Shown here: in pieces, positions 16,517-23,232 of the stretch
How the letters are laid out: the number at the start of each line of letters is the position of its first letter
Position numbering within the stretch: the stretch's first letter is position 1
Assembly: GCF_003217355.1 (NCBI RefSeq)
Contig: NZ_QJTK01000022.1
Coordinates: forward strand, 1 to 39,609
Origin: Rhodobacter viridis
Lineage (GTDB): Bacteria > Pseudomonadota > Alphaproteobacteria > Rhodobacterales > Rhodobacteraceae
DNA: 39,609 nt
Reading direction: 5' to 3'
Notes under the pieces: model-generated
What the model was told of the DNA's origin: nothing
Seen by the model: the letters and a program-made list of their open reading frames with translations, nothing else
Databases searched by the model: none
Position numbers and translations under genes: made by a program

Positions 16517-18316
16517 ATGACCCGTCATTTCCACCTGCCCAGCCCTGCCGATTTGCTCGACGGCGTTCTGGCTGCGGTGCATCAGGCAGGAACGATGCTC
16601 TGGACCGAGTTTCACCGCCCCGGCGGGCCGCGCGGGCAAGGCGGCCATGCCGAGATTGACACCGAGATCGAGACGTTTCTGAAAGCCCAACTGCTGGCGC
16701 TGCATCGCTGCGACTGGCGGGGCGAGGAACTGCCGCGCGAGGGGACCGGGCATGCCGACGTCTGGGCGGTCGATCCGCAGGACGGCACCTCGGCCTTTTT
16801 GCGCGGCCATCGGGGATCGGCGATTTCGGTGGCGCTCTTGCGCCATGGGCAGCCGGTGCTTGGGGCGATCTATGCGCCGACTGCGCGCGCCGATGCGGGC
16901 GACCTGATCGCTTGGGCCGAGGGGCGGCGCCTGACCCGCAACGGCCAGCCGGTCGGGCCGCTGGCCCCGCGCCGCTATGATGCCGCGACCGTCGTTGCGC
17001 TGAACGAACAGGCGGGCGATTTCGCCGCCGCCAATCATGCCCGCCTTGCCCCGGCCGCGCTGCGGGCGCTCCCCTCGATTGCCTATCGGCTGGCGCTCGC
17101 TGCGGTGGGCGAGGTCGACGCGGCCGTTTCGATCACCCAGGGGCTCGACAGTTACGACATCGCCGCGGGTCATGCGGCGCTGATCGGTGCTGGCGGTGTG
17201 CTGGTGCAGCTGACTGGCGCCCCGGTGGTGCATGGTCGGGGCGGGTTTTCGGGCTGCATCGGTGGGGCGCCCGAGGTGGTGGCTGAGCTTGTGCGCCGGA
17301 AACCGCAGGCCGAGCGGCGGGTGGCCCGTCATCCTGCTCGGACCGCCAAGCCTTGCAACGAAAGCCTGATGCTGGACCGCGCACAGGGCGCGCTTCTGGG
17401 CCTTCTGGCGGGCGACGCTTTGGGCGCGCAGGTGGAATTTCTGAGTGCCGAGGCGATCCGCGCCCGCCATCCCGAAGGGGTGACAGAGCTGCGCCCCGGC
17501 GGCACCTGGAATCTGCTCGCCGGGCAGCCTACCGACGACGGCGAGATGGCGCTGGCGCTGGCGCGCAGCATCGTCGCGGCGCGGGGCTATTCGACCGAGG
17601 CGGCCGGGCAAGCCTATCTCGACTGGGGCCGCTCGCAGCCCTTCGACATCGGCACGACGACGCGGGCGGGGCTGGCGGCACTGGCCGGACGGGGGCGGGC
17701 GAATGCGCAATCGCAAGCCAATGGCGCGCTGATGCGGGCGGCGCCCATCGGCATCGCGGCGAAAGGGGTGCCGAATCGCGCCGCCGCCTGGGCACGGGCG
17801 GATGCGGCGCTGACCCATCCGCACCCGGTTTGTGCCGCGGCCAATGCCGCCTTCTGCGCCGCGATTGCGGTGGGGGTGGCGGGGGGCGACCGCCGCGCGA
17901 TGGTCGAGGCCGCGATGGAATGGGCCGATGTGCTGGGTGATCCGGCGGGCGAGGTGGTGCGGCAGTGCCTCCGCGCGGCGGCCGAAGCTCCGCCCGCGGA
18001 TTTCATGCGCCAACAGGGTTGGGTGCTGATCGCGCTGCAAAACGCCTTTCACCGGCTGATTTCGGGGCAGGGGTTGGTGCAGGCGCTTATCGACACCGTG
18101 GCGCTGGGCGGTGACACCGACACCAACGCGGCGATTTGCGGCGCGCTTCTGGGCGCGGTCGAGGGGCGGTCTGCGCTGCCCACGCGCTGGCAAGGACTGA
18201 TTCTCGGCTGCCGGGCGGTTGCTGCGCCGGATGTCGCCCATCCGCGCCCGCCCAGCTTCTGGGCTGACGACGCGCTTGATCTGGCCGAGGCGCTGCTGAT
18301 GGTCGCGGCCCCCTGA
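16517..18316 (+). CDS. fusion: inositol-monophosphatase-like domain plus ADP-ribosylglycohydrolase domain
   Basis: 599 residues in one frame. Residues 1 to about 260 are an inositol monophosphatase/CysQ-type phosphatase: WRGEELP (Glu70, Glu71), AVDPQDGTSAF (Asp86, Asp89) and the closing metal aspartate in DSYDIAAG (Asp214). A short Arg-rich linker (about 260-285) leads to an ADP-ribosylglycohydrolase (DraG/ARH) domain: RAQGALLGLLAGDALGAQVE, PTDDGEMALALARSI (339-353) and GGDTDTNAAICGALLGA (531-547), the two dimetal motifs. Both halves keep their metal ligands, so both may be active. A plausible role is sequential removal of ADP-ribose or a related nucleotide and its dephosphorylation, but no substrate is visible. 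AGGAG lies 9 bases before ATG 16517. It is the last clear gene before the tRNA-Cys scar. Confidence 0.85.
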   Translation: MTRHFHLPSPADLLDGVLAAVHQAGTMLWTEFHRPGGPRGQGGHAEIDTEIETFLKAQLLALHRCDWRGEELPREGTGHADVWAVDPQDGTSAFLRGHRGSAISVALLRHGQPVLGAIYAPTARADAGDLIAWAEGRRLTRNGQPVGPLAPRRYDAATVVALNEQAGDFAAANHARLAPAALRALPSIAYRLALAAVGEVDAAVSITQGLDSYDIAAGHAALIGAGGVLVQLTGAPVVHGRGGFSGCIGGAPEVVAELVRRKPQAERRVARHPARTAKPCNESLMLDRAQGALLGLLAGDALGAQVEFLSAEAIRARHPEGVTELRPGGTWNLLAGQPTDDGEMALALARSIVAARGYSTEAAGQAYLDWGRSQPFDIGTTTRAGLAALAGRGRANAQSQANGALMRAAPIGIAAKGVPNRAAAWARADAALTHPHPVCAAANAAFCAAIAVGVAGGDRRAMVEAAMEWADVLGDPAGEVVRQCLRAAAEAPPADFMRQQGWVLIALQNAFHRLISGQGLVQALIDTVALGGDTDTNAAICGALLGAVEGRSALPTRWQGLILGCRAVAAPDVAHPRPPSFWADDALDLAEALLMVAAP

Positions 18317-18375
18317 GCGGGTGGAAAGTGCTGGGCAACGCGAGTGTCTATTCGTGACATCAAGGGTTGCTTGAG

Positions 18376-18413
18376 GCCTTGCTTCAAGCAATCCGCCAAG
18401 CCTTGCTTCAAGC
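18376..18413. repeat. two 14-bp direct repeats GCCTTGCTTCAAGC
   Basis: Copies lie at 18376-18389 and 18400-18413, 24 bases apart. The sequence just before the first copy (TTGCTTGAGGC) is a partial inverted version, so TTGCTTGA/TCAAGCAA pairing is also possible. They sit in the gap between the fusion gene and the tRNA-Cys fragment. No gene is convincing in 18317-18631. Confidence 0.6.
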
Positions 18414-18631
18414 GACCCTAGTAACCACCGCGCAAGCGAGGCTGTCAGGGCTGCCAGACCGTCCTCAGTGCTGAGATGTCAATTGGCCACACTCAGGCGC
18501 ACGGTGAGTCTCTGCATGCAATGCGCTGCGATCCGTAGCACCCAAGCGCAAAGAGTATGGCGGGCTGTATGGCGGGTCGGGTTGGTTGGGGGCGAAAAAG
18601 CCGGCCTTTATCATAATGTTATGGAGATTTT

Positions 18632-18678
18632 TGGAGGCGGGTACCGGAATCGAACCGGTCTTCACGGATTTGCAATCC
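18632..18678 (-). pseudogene. tRNA-Cys (GCA) 3' fragment, likely attachment-site scar
   Basis: On the minus strand this reads the anticodon arm GGATTGCAAATCC (anticodon GCA at 18671-18673), the variable region GTGAAG, a T-arm ACCGGTTCGATTCCGGT and the acceptor strand ending in CCA. The D-arm and 5' acceptor strand expected upstream (above 18678) are absent; unrelated sequence starts at 18679. A 3' tRNA fragment of this length is what remains at one end of an element integrated by a tyrosine recombinase into a tRNA gene, the intact tRNA being carried at the far end. The orientation puts the inserted DNA to the right. No intact tRNA-Cys or integrase was found in the window. Confidence 0.8.
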
Positions 18679-18745
18679 ATCGAAGAGCCTTGAACGGCAA
18701 GGGGAAATTCGTAAACGCCCCCCCGAAAGCACCCCCTCGAAAACA

Positions 18746-18941
18746 ATGGGTTACGGGCAACCTGTAAACCCAATTCAGGCCTTCGCCAAGGACGGGCACA
18801 AACGCGCGTCGAAGATGCTGTGCTATGGCTTGATCCTCGACACCGCCGAAGGCTGGCAGGCCGTTGCGAATGTCTGGGCGGTGCGGCTGACCCCAGGAGA
18901 GCGCGCCGCAATTCTTATGGCAGCTCTTCATTCGCTGCATC
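18746..18941 (+). pseudogene. small hypothetical gene truncated by IS66 end
   Basis: The frame begins MGYGQPVNPIQAFAKDGHKR and continues through LDTAEGWQAVANVWAVRLTP to AAILMAALHSL, which looks like a genuine small alphaproteobacterial protein. It then runs into the IS66 terminal repeat at 18942, and the last codons to the stop at 18973 come from the element. The protein has lost its natural C-terminus. No good ribosome binding site is visible before the ATG. Function unknown. Confidence 0.5.
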
Positions 18942-19022
18942 GTAAGCGGTGCATATACCCCATGTTCCAATGAAATAAGGGTTTTGCGATGATCTCCCTC
19001 TCTCTGTTCGAAGGAGGTCGAG

Positions 19023-19457
19023 ATGTTGGACGAGAAGGAAGGCGGCGATGTGGTGGTCTGGGGAATCCCGGTGATCACCGCCGACAATGGGCGTCGAATC
19101 TGGCCCGATGAGATCAAGGCGATGGCGGTGAAGAAGATCGAGGCCGGCACCAAGATCGTCACCGTCGCGAAGGAGATCGGGGCCAACGAATCCCTGGTCG
19201 CGAAATGGGCGCGCGCCGAATTGCCCGAGCTGCCGCGCCGGGGGAGGCCGCAGGGAAAGACTGTCTCGCAGGGCAAGTCTCCGCAGTTCGTCGAGGTGAT
19301 GGCGCCCTCGGAACCGGTGCGCGCCACGAGGCAGACGGGCGCCGCTGACGCGGCCGCCTGTCAGATCCGGATCGGCGACGCCGAGATATCGCTGCGCGGT
19401 GACTTTCCGGCCGAGCAGCTGGCCGAGATCCTGCGTGCGGTGAGGGCCTCGCAATGA
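19023..19457 (+). CDS. tnpA: IS66 accessory protein TnpA
   Basis: 144 residues. A helix-turn-helix region (KIVTVAKEIGANESLVAKWA) lies after an acidic N-terminus, and a C-terminal LRGDFPAEQLAEILRAVRAS matches the first open frame of IS66-type elements, a DNA-binding accessory protein. GAAGGAGG lies 5-6 bases before ATG 19023. It overlaps tnpB by 4 bases (ATGA). The protein looks intact, but without TnpC it cannot support transposition here. Confidence 0.88.
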   Translation: MLDEKEGGDVVVWGIPVITADNGRRIWPDEIKAMAVKKIEAGTKIVTVAKEIGANESLVAKWARAELPELPRRGRPQGKTVSQGKSPQFVEVMAPSEPVRATRQTGAADAAACQIRIGDAEISLRGDFPAEQLAEILRAVRASQ

Positions 19458-19804
19458 GTTACCACACCCCGAGCTACCGCATTTACCTCGCCACCGAGCC
19501 AATCGATTTTCGCAAGGGCATGGACGGGCTGGTGGCGCATGTCGCGAGCCAGTTCCAGCTCGACCCGTTCGACGGCGCGATCTGGGTGTTCCGGTCGCGG
19601 CGCGCCGACAAGCTGAAGATGATCGTCTGGGACGGCACCGGGCTGGTGCTGACGATGAAGCGGCTCGATGGCAAGCGCTTCGTCTGGCCGAAGGCGCAAT
19701 CCGGGCCGATGATGCTGAACCAGGTGCAGTTCGACGCCCTCTTTGCCGGGGTCGATTGGCGCGGCATCGCGGTCAACGCTCCGCGCAAGCCGGTCATCGC
19801 CTGA
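19454..19804 (+). CDS. tnpB: IS66 accessory protein TnpB
   Basis: 116 residues, full length for IS66 TnpB. The N-terminus IYLATEPIDFRKGMDGLVAH and the WVFRSRRADKLKMIVWDGTG segment are diagnostic for the IS66 Orf2 family. It is translationally coupled to tnpA. The end (GVDWRGIAVNAPRKPVIA) fits the family, so the truncation of the element falls after this gene. Confidence 0.92.
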   Translation: MSYHTPSYRIYLATEPIDFRKGMDGLVAHVASQFQLDPFDGAIWVFRSRRADKLKMIVWDGTGLVLTMKRLDGKRFVWPKAQSGPMMLNQVQFDALFAGVDWRGIAVNAPRKPVIA

Positions 19805-19880
19805 GCCCCCCAAAATGCCCTTCTAGGCGGGTCGGGATTTCCCCGGCCCCCGGTAAGGCTTTGCCTGAAAAGGAAATCCC

Positions 19881-21005
19881 ATGCTCCGCCACAAGATATT
19901 GCTGGTCAAATATCCGTCGGACGAGACCCAGAAATCGATCGAACTGCGCCTGTCCGAACACCTCAAGACCCTTCGGCGGGCGATGATCCACGTCGAGTTG
20001 GACGCACTCCTGGCCGAGGATCCGCCCCGCCCTGCGGACCCCAAGGCCGCCGCGGACAATCCCCGGCAAATGGCTCCGATCATCACATTGGCAGACGCGG
20101 ATTGCCGCAAGATCACGCGCCGAGCAAAGCGGTTGATCGAGCGCCGCGAGGCCGCCTCGGGGCTCGCTCACTTGCGCAAAGAAGATCGGGATCGGCTTGC
20201 CGCCCTGCGCGACGGTGTCAATCTGATCCGCATCCCGTCGGAGCACCGTGCGGATGAGATCGCAGCGGAATTGCATGCGGAATATCCTTGGATGGCACCT
20301 GCAACGGAAATCATCTGGCACGCGTTGCGGAAATCCGTTTGCGAAGGCTGGCCGGGCGTTCGCCTGCCGCCGCAGCTGCTTGACGGGCCGCCCGGGATCG
20401 GCAAATCGACTTGGGCACGTCATCTGGCTACCGCGCTGCGCATGCCGTCGATGTCAGTCGAAGCGACGGTCGAGAACGCCAGTTTCGGGGTTCTCGGCTG
20501 CCAGCGCGGCTGGGCCACCGCAGGACCCGGGCGGCTGCTCCAGCTGATCCTTCAGGAGAGGGTTGGCAACCCGATCGTCGTGATCGATGAACTCGAAAAG
20601 GCTGGTCGTGTGACAGGGACGAATGGCGGGTCCTATGATCTGTGCGGCGGACTGTTGCCACTGTTGGAGCCCGCAACCGCAAGTCATTGGACTTGCCCGT
20701 ATTTTCAAGTGCCATTTGACTTGGGACAGGTGTCATGGGTGATGACCGTCAACGCGACGCGCCCCCTTCCAGAGCCGCTGCTGAGCCGCTGTCCACCGAT
20801 CCGACTGCCGCACCTGACGACGTCGGATTTAACCGGCTTTGCCCGCCGCCAAGGCGCGCGGCGTGCTTTGAGCGATGACAGCATCGATGTGATCGTGGAA
20901 GCGATCCAAGCGAGCGCAACTCCTGCCCAGCCGATCTCGCTGCGCACGGTGATGAGGATGATCGCGCGTGCCGAGACGCTTGAGGCGGGACCGCGGCAAC
21001 ACTGA
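19881..21005 (+). CDS. Lon-type AAA+ ATPase without protease domain
   Basis: 374 residues. The first 150 residues form a charged helical region (YPSDETQKSIELRLSEHLKT at the front) with no named domain. The AAA+ core follows: Walker A GPPGIGKST (169-177), Walker B IVVIDELEKAG (232-242), sensor 1 in WVMTVNATRPLPEPLLSRC (Asn291) and an arginine (about Arg303) where a finger is expected. The order and the GLLPLLEPATASHW stretch resemble the Lon ATPase module, but the protein stops about 70 residues after it, with no serine-lysine protease. AAAAGGAAA is 5-8 bases before ATG 19881. Isolated Lon-like ATPases are often found with conflict systems; the role here is unknown. A small protein follows 52 bases later. 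Confidence 0.75.
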   Translation: MLRHKILLVKYPSDETQKSIELRLSEHLKTLRRAMIHVELDALLAEDPPRPADPKAAADNPRQMAPIITLADADCRKITRRAKRLIERREAASGLAHLRKEDRDRLAALRDGVNLIRIPSEHRADEIAAELHAEYPWMAPATEIIWHALRKSVCEGWPGVRLPPQLLDGPPGIGKSTWARHLATALRMPSMSVEATVENASFGVLGCQRGWATAGPGRLLQLILQERVGNPIVVIDELEKAGRVTGTNGGSYDLCGGLLPLLEPATASHWTCPYFQVPFDLGQVSWVMTVNATRPLPEPLLSRCPPIRLPHLTTSDLTGFARRQGARRALSDDSIDVIVEAIQASATPAQPISLRTVMRMIARAETLEAGPRQH

Positions 21006-21057
21006 CAGGCGCCTCAACGCATTGGAGAGATTATGATAAACACACAAGGAGGATGGC

Positions 21058-21297
21058 ATGGCATTTTCATTTGAGGACCGCGCAAGGCAAAAAGCCGAGG
21101 CGCGAGCGCGAGATGAAGACCGCCTTGCCAGAGGCGAGATATCAGCCGCGGATCTGCAGAAAGAGAATGCGCATTTCGCACGGGCGCTTGATGGACAGAT
21201 TGGGCCGTTCCGGGTCGGATTTCCGGTCAAGGGCAAGCCTGGCAAACTGCGGTATATGGAGTTTCCTCCGAACAAGGCCCCAAAGGATGACAGTTGA
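21058..21297 (+). CDS. small charged protein paired with the AAA+ ATPase
   Basis: 79 residues, unrecognised. The first two thirds are a highly charged helix (FEDRARQKAEARARDEDRLA, then SAADLQKENAHFARALDG); the rest (GPFRVGFPVKGKPGKLRYME) looks like a small beta hairpin. The strong ribosome binding site AAGGAGG, 6 bases before ATG 21058, supports a real gene. It follows the AAA+ gene on the same strand, so a two-gene unit is likely. Confidence 0.65.
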   Translation: MAFSFEDRARQKAEARARDEDRLARGEISAADLQKENAHFARALDGQIGPFRVGFPVKGKPGKLRYMEFPPNKAPKDDS

Positions 21298-21488
21298 TCG
21301 ATCACGATCACCATCTATTCCCGCATGACCGCTTCGGGCGGAGCGGCTTAGTCCCTCCACCCGATCAGGCTACTTCGACCAGCCGACGCCCAAAGCGGCA
21401 GCTGCATAACAAAGGCGGAAAACTACTTGGAAAACGCCCTGACCCTGTTCAGATCAACAGAGCCACCTCTCACGTCAGGGAAGCCTGA

Positions 21489-21516
21489 TTGACTGCTAGA
21501 CTTGATACTTTAGTAT
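21489..21516 (+). promoter_or_regulatory. candidate sigma70-type promoter for the ABC-3C operon
   Basis: TTGACT (21489-21494) and TAGTAT (21511-21516) are separated by 16 bases, about 50 bases before the first ABC-3C start codon. The region from 21488 is AT-rich compared with its surroundings. The -10 overlaps an imperfect palindrome, GATACTTTAGTATATC, which could be an operator. The stretch 21298-21488 has no convincing gene. Confidence 0.45.
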
Positions 21517-21565
21517 ATCCATAGTTACAAAGAGGCTAGGCTTCTGCACGTTCGATAGGTGGATT

Positions 21566-22789
21566 ATGAATGAGAGGTCGCGCGTCGACAAGACAAGCGC
21601 AGAAGACAAGTCAATCGGATTCGACTACCAGTATTACTATTTTTTGAATGAACTCTTGAACCTGAAGAGCGGCCAAACTGCGGGCTACGAAGTTCTAGAT
21701 GATGTTCACATCGAGCGTGCGGACGGCAAAAAATTGCTCATCCAATTGAAACATACCGTCCAGAAAAATGCACAAGGAAATCCTATAAACCTTACCGCGC
21801 TCGACCCTGATCTCTGGAAGTCGATTTCTAACTGGTGCAAAGTGATTGTCGATCCGGCAGACGGACGGACGGCCACGGCTGATCAACTGGCATTTCTGAA
21901 GAATACCTCATTTTTGCTTGCATCCAACAAATCCGAAAACGCTCGAAACACTGTCTTGTCTTCGATCGATGAGTTCTGGAACGGCGCAAAACCGCACGCT
22001 GGTTTCATAGCGGATATCCAAGCGCTTAAGGCCGAGACCAAAGATGAGACCATCCAAGGATATATAGACGAGCTCCTAAACCTTGACTCTCGTGTATCGG
22101 AGGCGTTCCTTCGGAATCTATCGTTCGGACTGGGCCTCGATGAGATCATCGCTCGGTGCAAAGCATCGATTTTGGAAAAGCAAATCCACCCTACCAGGGT
22201 CGAAGACGTGTTTCACGCCGTGGACTCCAAGCTCCGAGCGAACTCCTTTGCGACGGTGAAGGCGGGAAGAAAAATCAGCTTAAGCTTTGAGCAATTCAAC
22301 TTGGAATACCGGAGAGACTTTGACAAGGCGAGAAGTGCGGGGTTCGTGATTCGAGATCTTACCTCCGCCCTTCCTGCAAATCTTTCAGACCAGACCTTCA
22401 TCAAGCAACTTTTGGACATCGGCGATATTGAGACCGATGACGTCGAAATTCTAACAAAGTTCACCATCATGCGACTGAATTTCCGCGGCAATATTGAGAA
22501 GTGGATTCAAGACGGTGATATTACGCAGTCTGATGTCTATGCCCTTGAGCAAGAGGCCGACACTTACTGGGACAACTCTTTTCTCGCCGGTTACCCTGGC
22601 CGCAGACCGCCGCCGAACGAGTCGGCGGCAGTGGCAGCGGCGCGGGGTATCGTTCAAGAGCTACGCAAAATCAAACTGCCCCTCGCCTCTCAGGATCTAC
22701 CCATCAGAATGAGCAACGGCGGCTTCTACGAATTGTCCGATCGGCCCGTCATGGGTTGGCAGCACAACTGGAAAGATCTGTATAATTGA
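21566..22789 (+). CDS. ABC-3C system effector, DUF4297-like restriction-fold nuclease
   Basis: 407 residues. The N-terminal 65 residues hold the pattern of DUF4297/Cap4-type dsDNA endonucleases: a GFDYQYYYFLNELLNL helix, then YEVLDDVHIE (Glu42, Asp45, Asp46) and LLIQLKHT (Gln60, Lys62), giving the E, D, QxK catalytic set of the PD-(D/E)XK fold. The remainder is mostly helical with no other named domain and may sense or bind the partner ATPase. It is the first gene of a three-gene set with a middle component and a DUF3732 ATPase, the arrangement called a three-component ABC (ABC-3C) conflict system. AGGTGG lies 3 bases before ATG 21566. The AT-richer codon use differs from the chromosomal genes to the left, suggesting transfer. 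Confidence 0.8.
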   Translation: MNERSRVDKTSAEDKSIGFDYQYYYFLNELLNLKSGQTAGYEVLDDVHIERADGKKLLIQLKHTVQKNAQGNPINLTALDPDLWKSISNWCKVIVDPADGRTATADQLAFLKNTSFLLASNKSENARNTVLSSIDEFWNGAKPHAGFIADIQALKAETKDETIQGYIDELLNLDSRVSEAFLRNLSFGLGLDEIIARCKASILEKQIHPTRVEDVFHAVDSKLRANSFATVKAGRKISLSFEQFNLEYRRDFDKARSAGFVIRDLTSALPANLSDQTFIKQLLDIGDIETDDVEILTKFTIMRLNFRGNIEKWIQDGDITQSDVYALEQEADTYWDNSFLAGYPGRRPPPNESAAVAAARGIVQELRKIKLPLASQDLPIRMSNGGFYELSDRPVMGWQHNWKDLYN

Positions 22790-23232
22790 AACTGAGCAGC
22801 TTCTATAACAATCTGGGAATTGATGCTTTCGCGATCTCAGCTGTTTTGGAGAAGGCGGAGTTTCTGACGTTCCCGCGCTTGATGTTAATCCTTCCGATTA
22901 TCGCGCACCGCGAAATGGTAAGGCAATTCGCACGTGCTCAGTTCCAAATCGTTAGTTTTGAGCAGTATTTTATCGAGAACACGCAGAATTTTTACAACTT
23001 CTCCGAACGCTATCACGCCTGTCTGGCACCCACTGTCAATGCGCTTCAGTTGCTAAACGAGATTGGCTCCCTTGAATTTCGCACTGAAGGCGCTGCTATT
23101 GTCTCTCCGATCCCGATCACCGCGGCCCTAGGCAGCCGGGCTGATCGGATTCATCGCGCTTCGTCCAATGTCGCTGCAATCATCTCGGGTAGTGTCGACG
23201 TTTTCTACCTCAATGCGAGGATTGAACTGTGA
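22786..23232 (+). CDS. ABC-3C system middle component
   Basis: 148 residues, an all-helical small protein. The N-terminus (FYNNLGIDAFAISAVLEKAE, then FPRLMLILPIIAHREMVRQF) and the FSERYHACLAPTVNALQLLNEIG stretch resemble the ABC-three-component middle-component families, which bridge effector and ATPase. The start is TTG 22786 inside the TTGA overlap with the preceding stop; no ATG lies near the conserved N-terminus, and coupling by overlap explains the weak start. It ends in a GTGA overlap with the ATPase gene, so all three proteins should be made in fixed ratio. The family call rests on size, position and pattern. Confidence 0.75.
   Translation: MKLSSFYNNLGIDAFAISAVLEKAEFLTFPRLMLILPIIAHREMVRQFARAQFQIVSFEQYFIENTQNFYNFSERYHACLAPTVNALQLLNEIGSLEFRTEGAAIVSPIPITAALGSRADRIHRASSNVAAIISGSVDVFYLNARIEL

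Larger units (their letters stand above)
18942..19804 (+). mobile_element. IS66-family element remnant (left end, tnpA, tnpB; tnpC missing)
   Basis: The left end begins GTAAGCGGTGCATATACCCC, the typical IS66 terminal repeat starting GTAAGCG. Two accessory genes follow in the usual overlapping order, but the large DDE transposase gene tnpC and the matching right repeat are absent; sequence after 19804 leads into an unrelated AAA+ gene. The element is therefore a dead remnant, and its right boundary (about 19804-19860) is a deletion junction. Confidence 0.8.

Noticed and set aside
18632-18678. Functional tRNA-Cys gene
   Set aside because: The D-arm and 5' acceptor strand are absent, so no tRNA can fold.
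18468-18767. 99-codon plus-strand frame across the tRNA fragment
   Set aside because: It reads through the antisense of the tRNA scar (YRNRTGLHGFAIH), a common artefact at tRNA integration sites.
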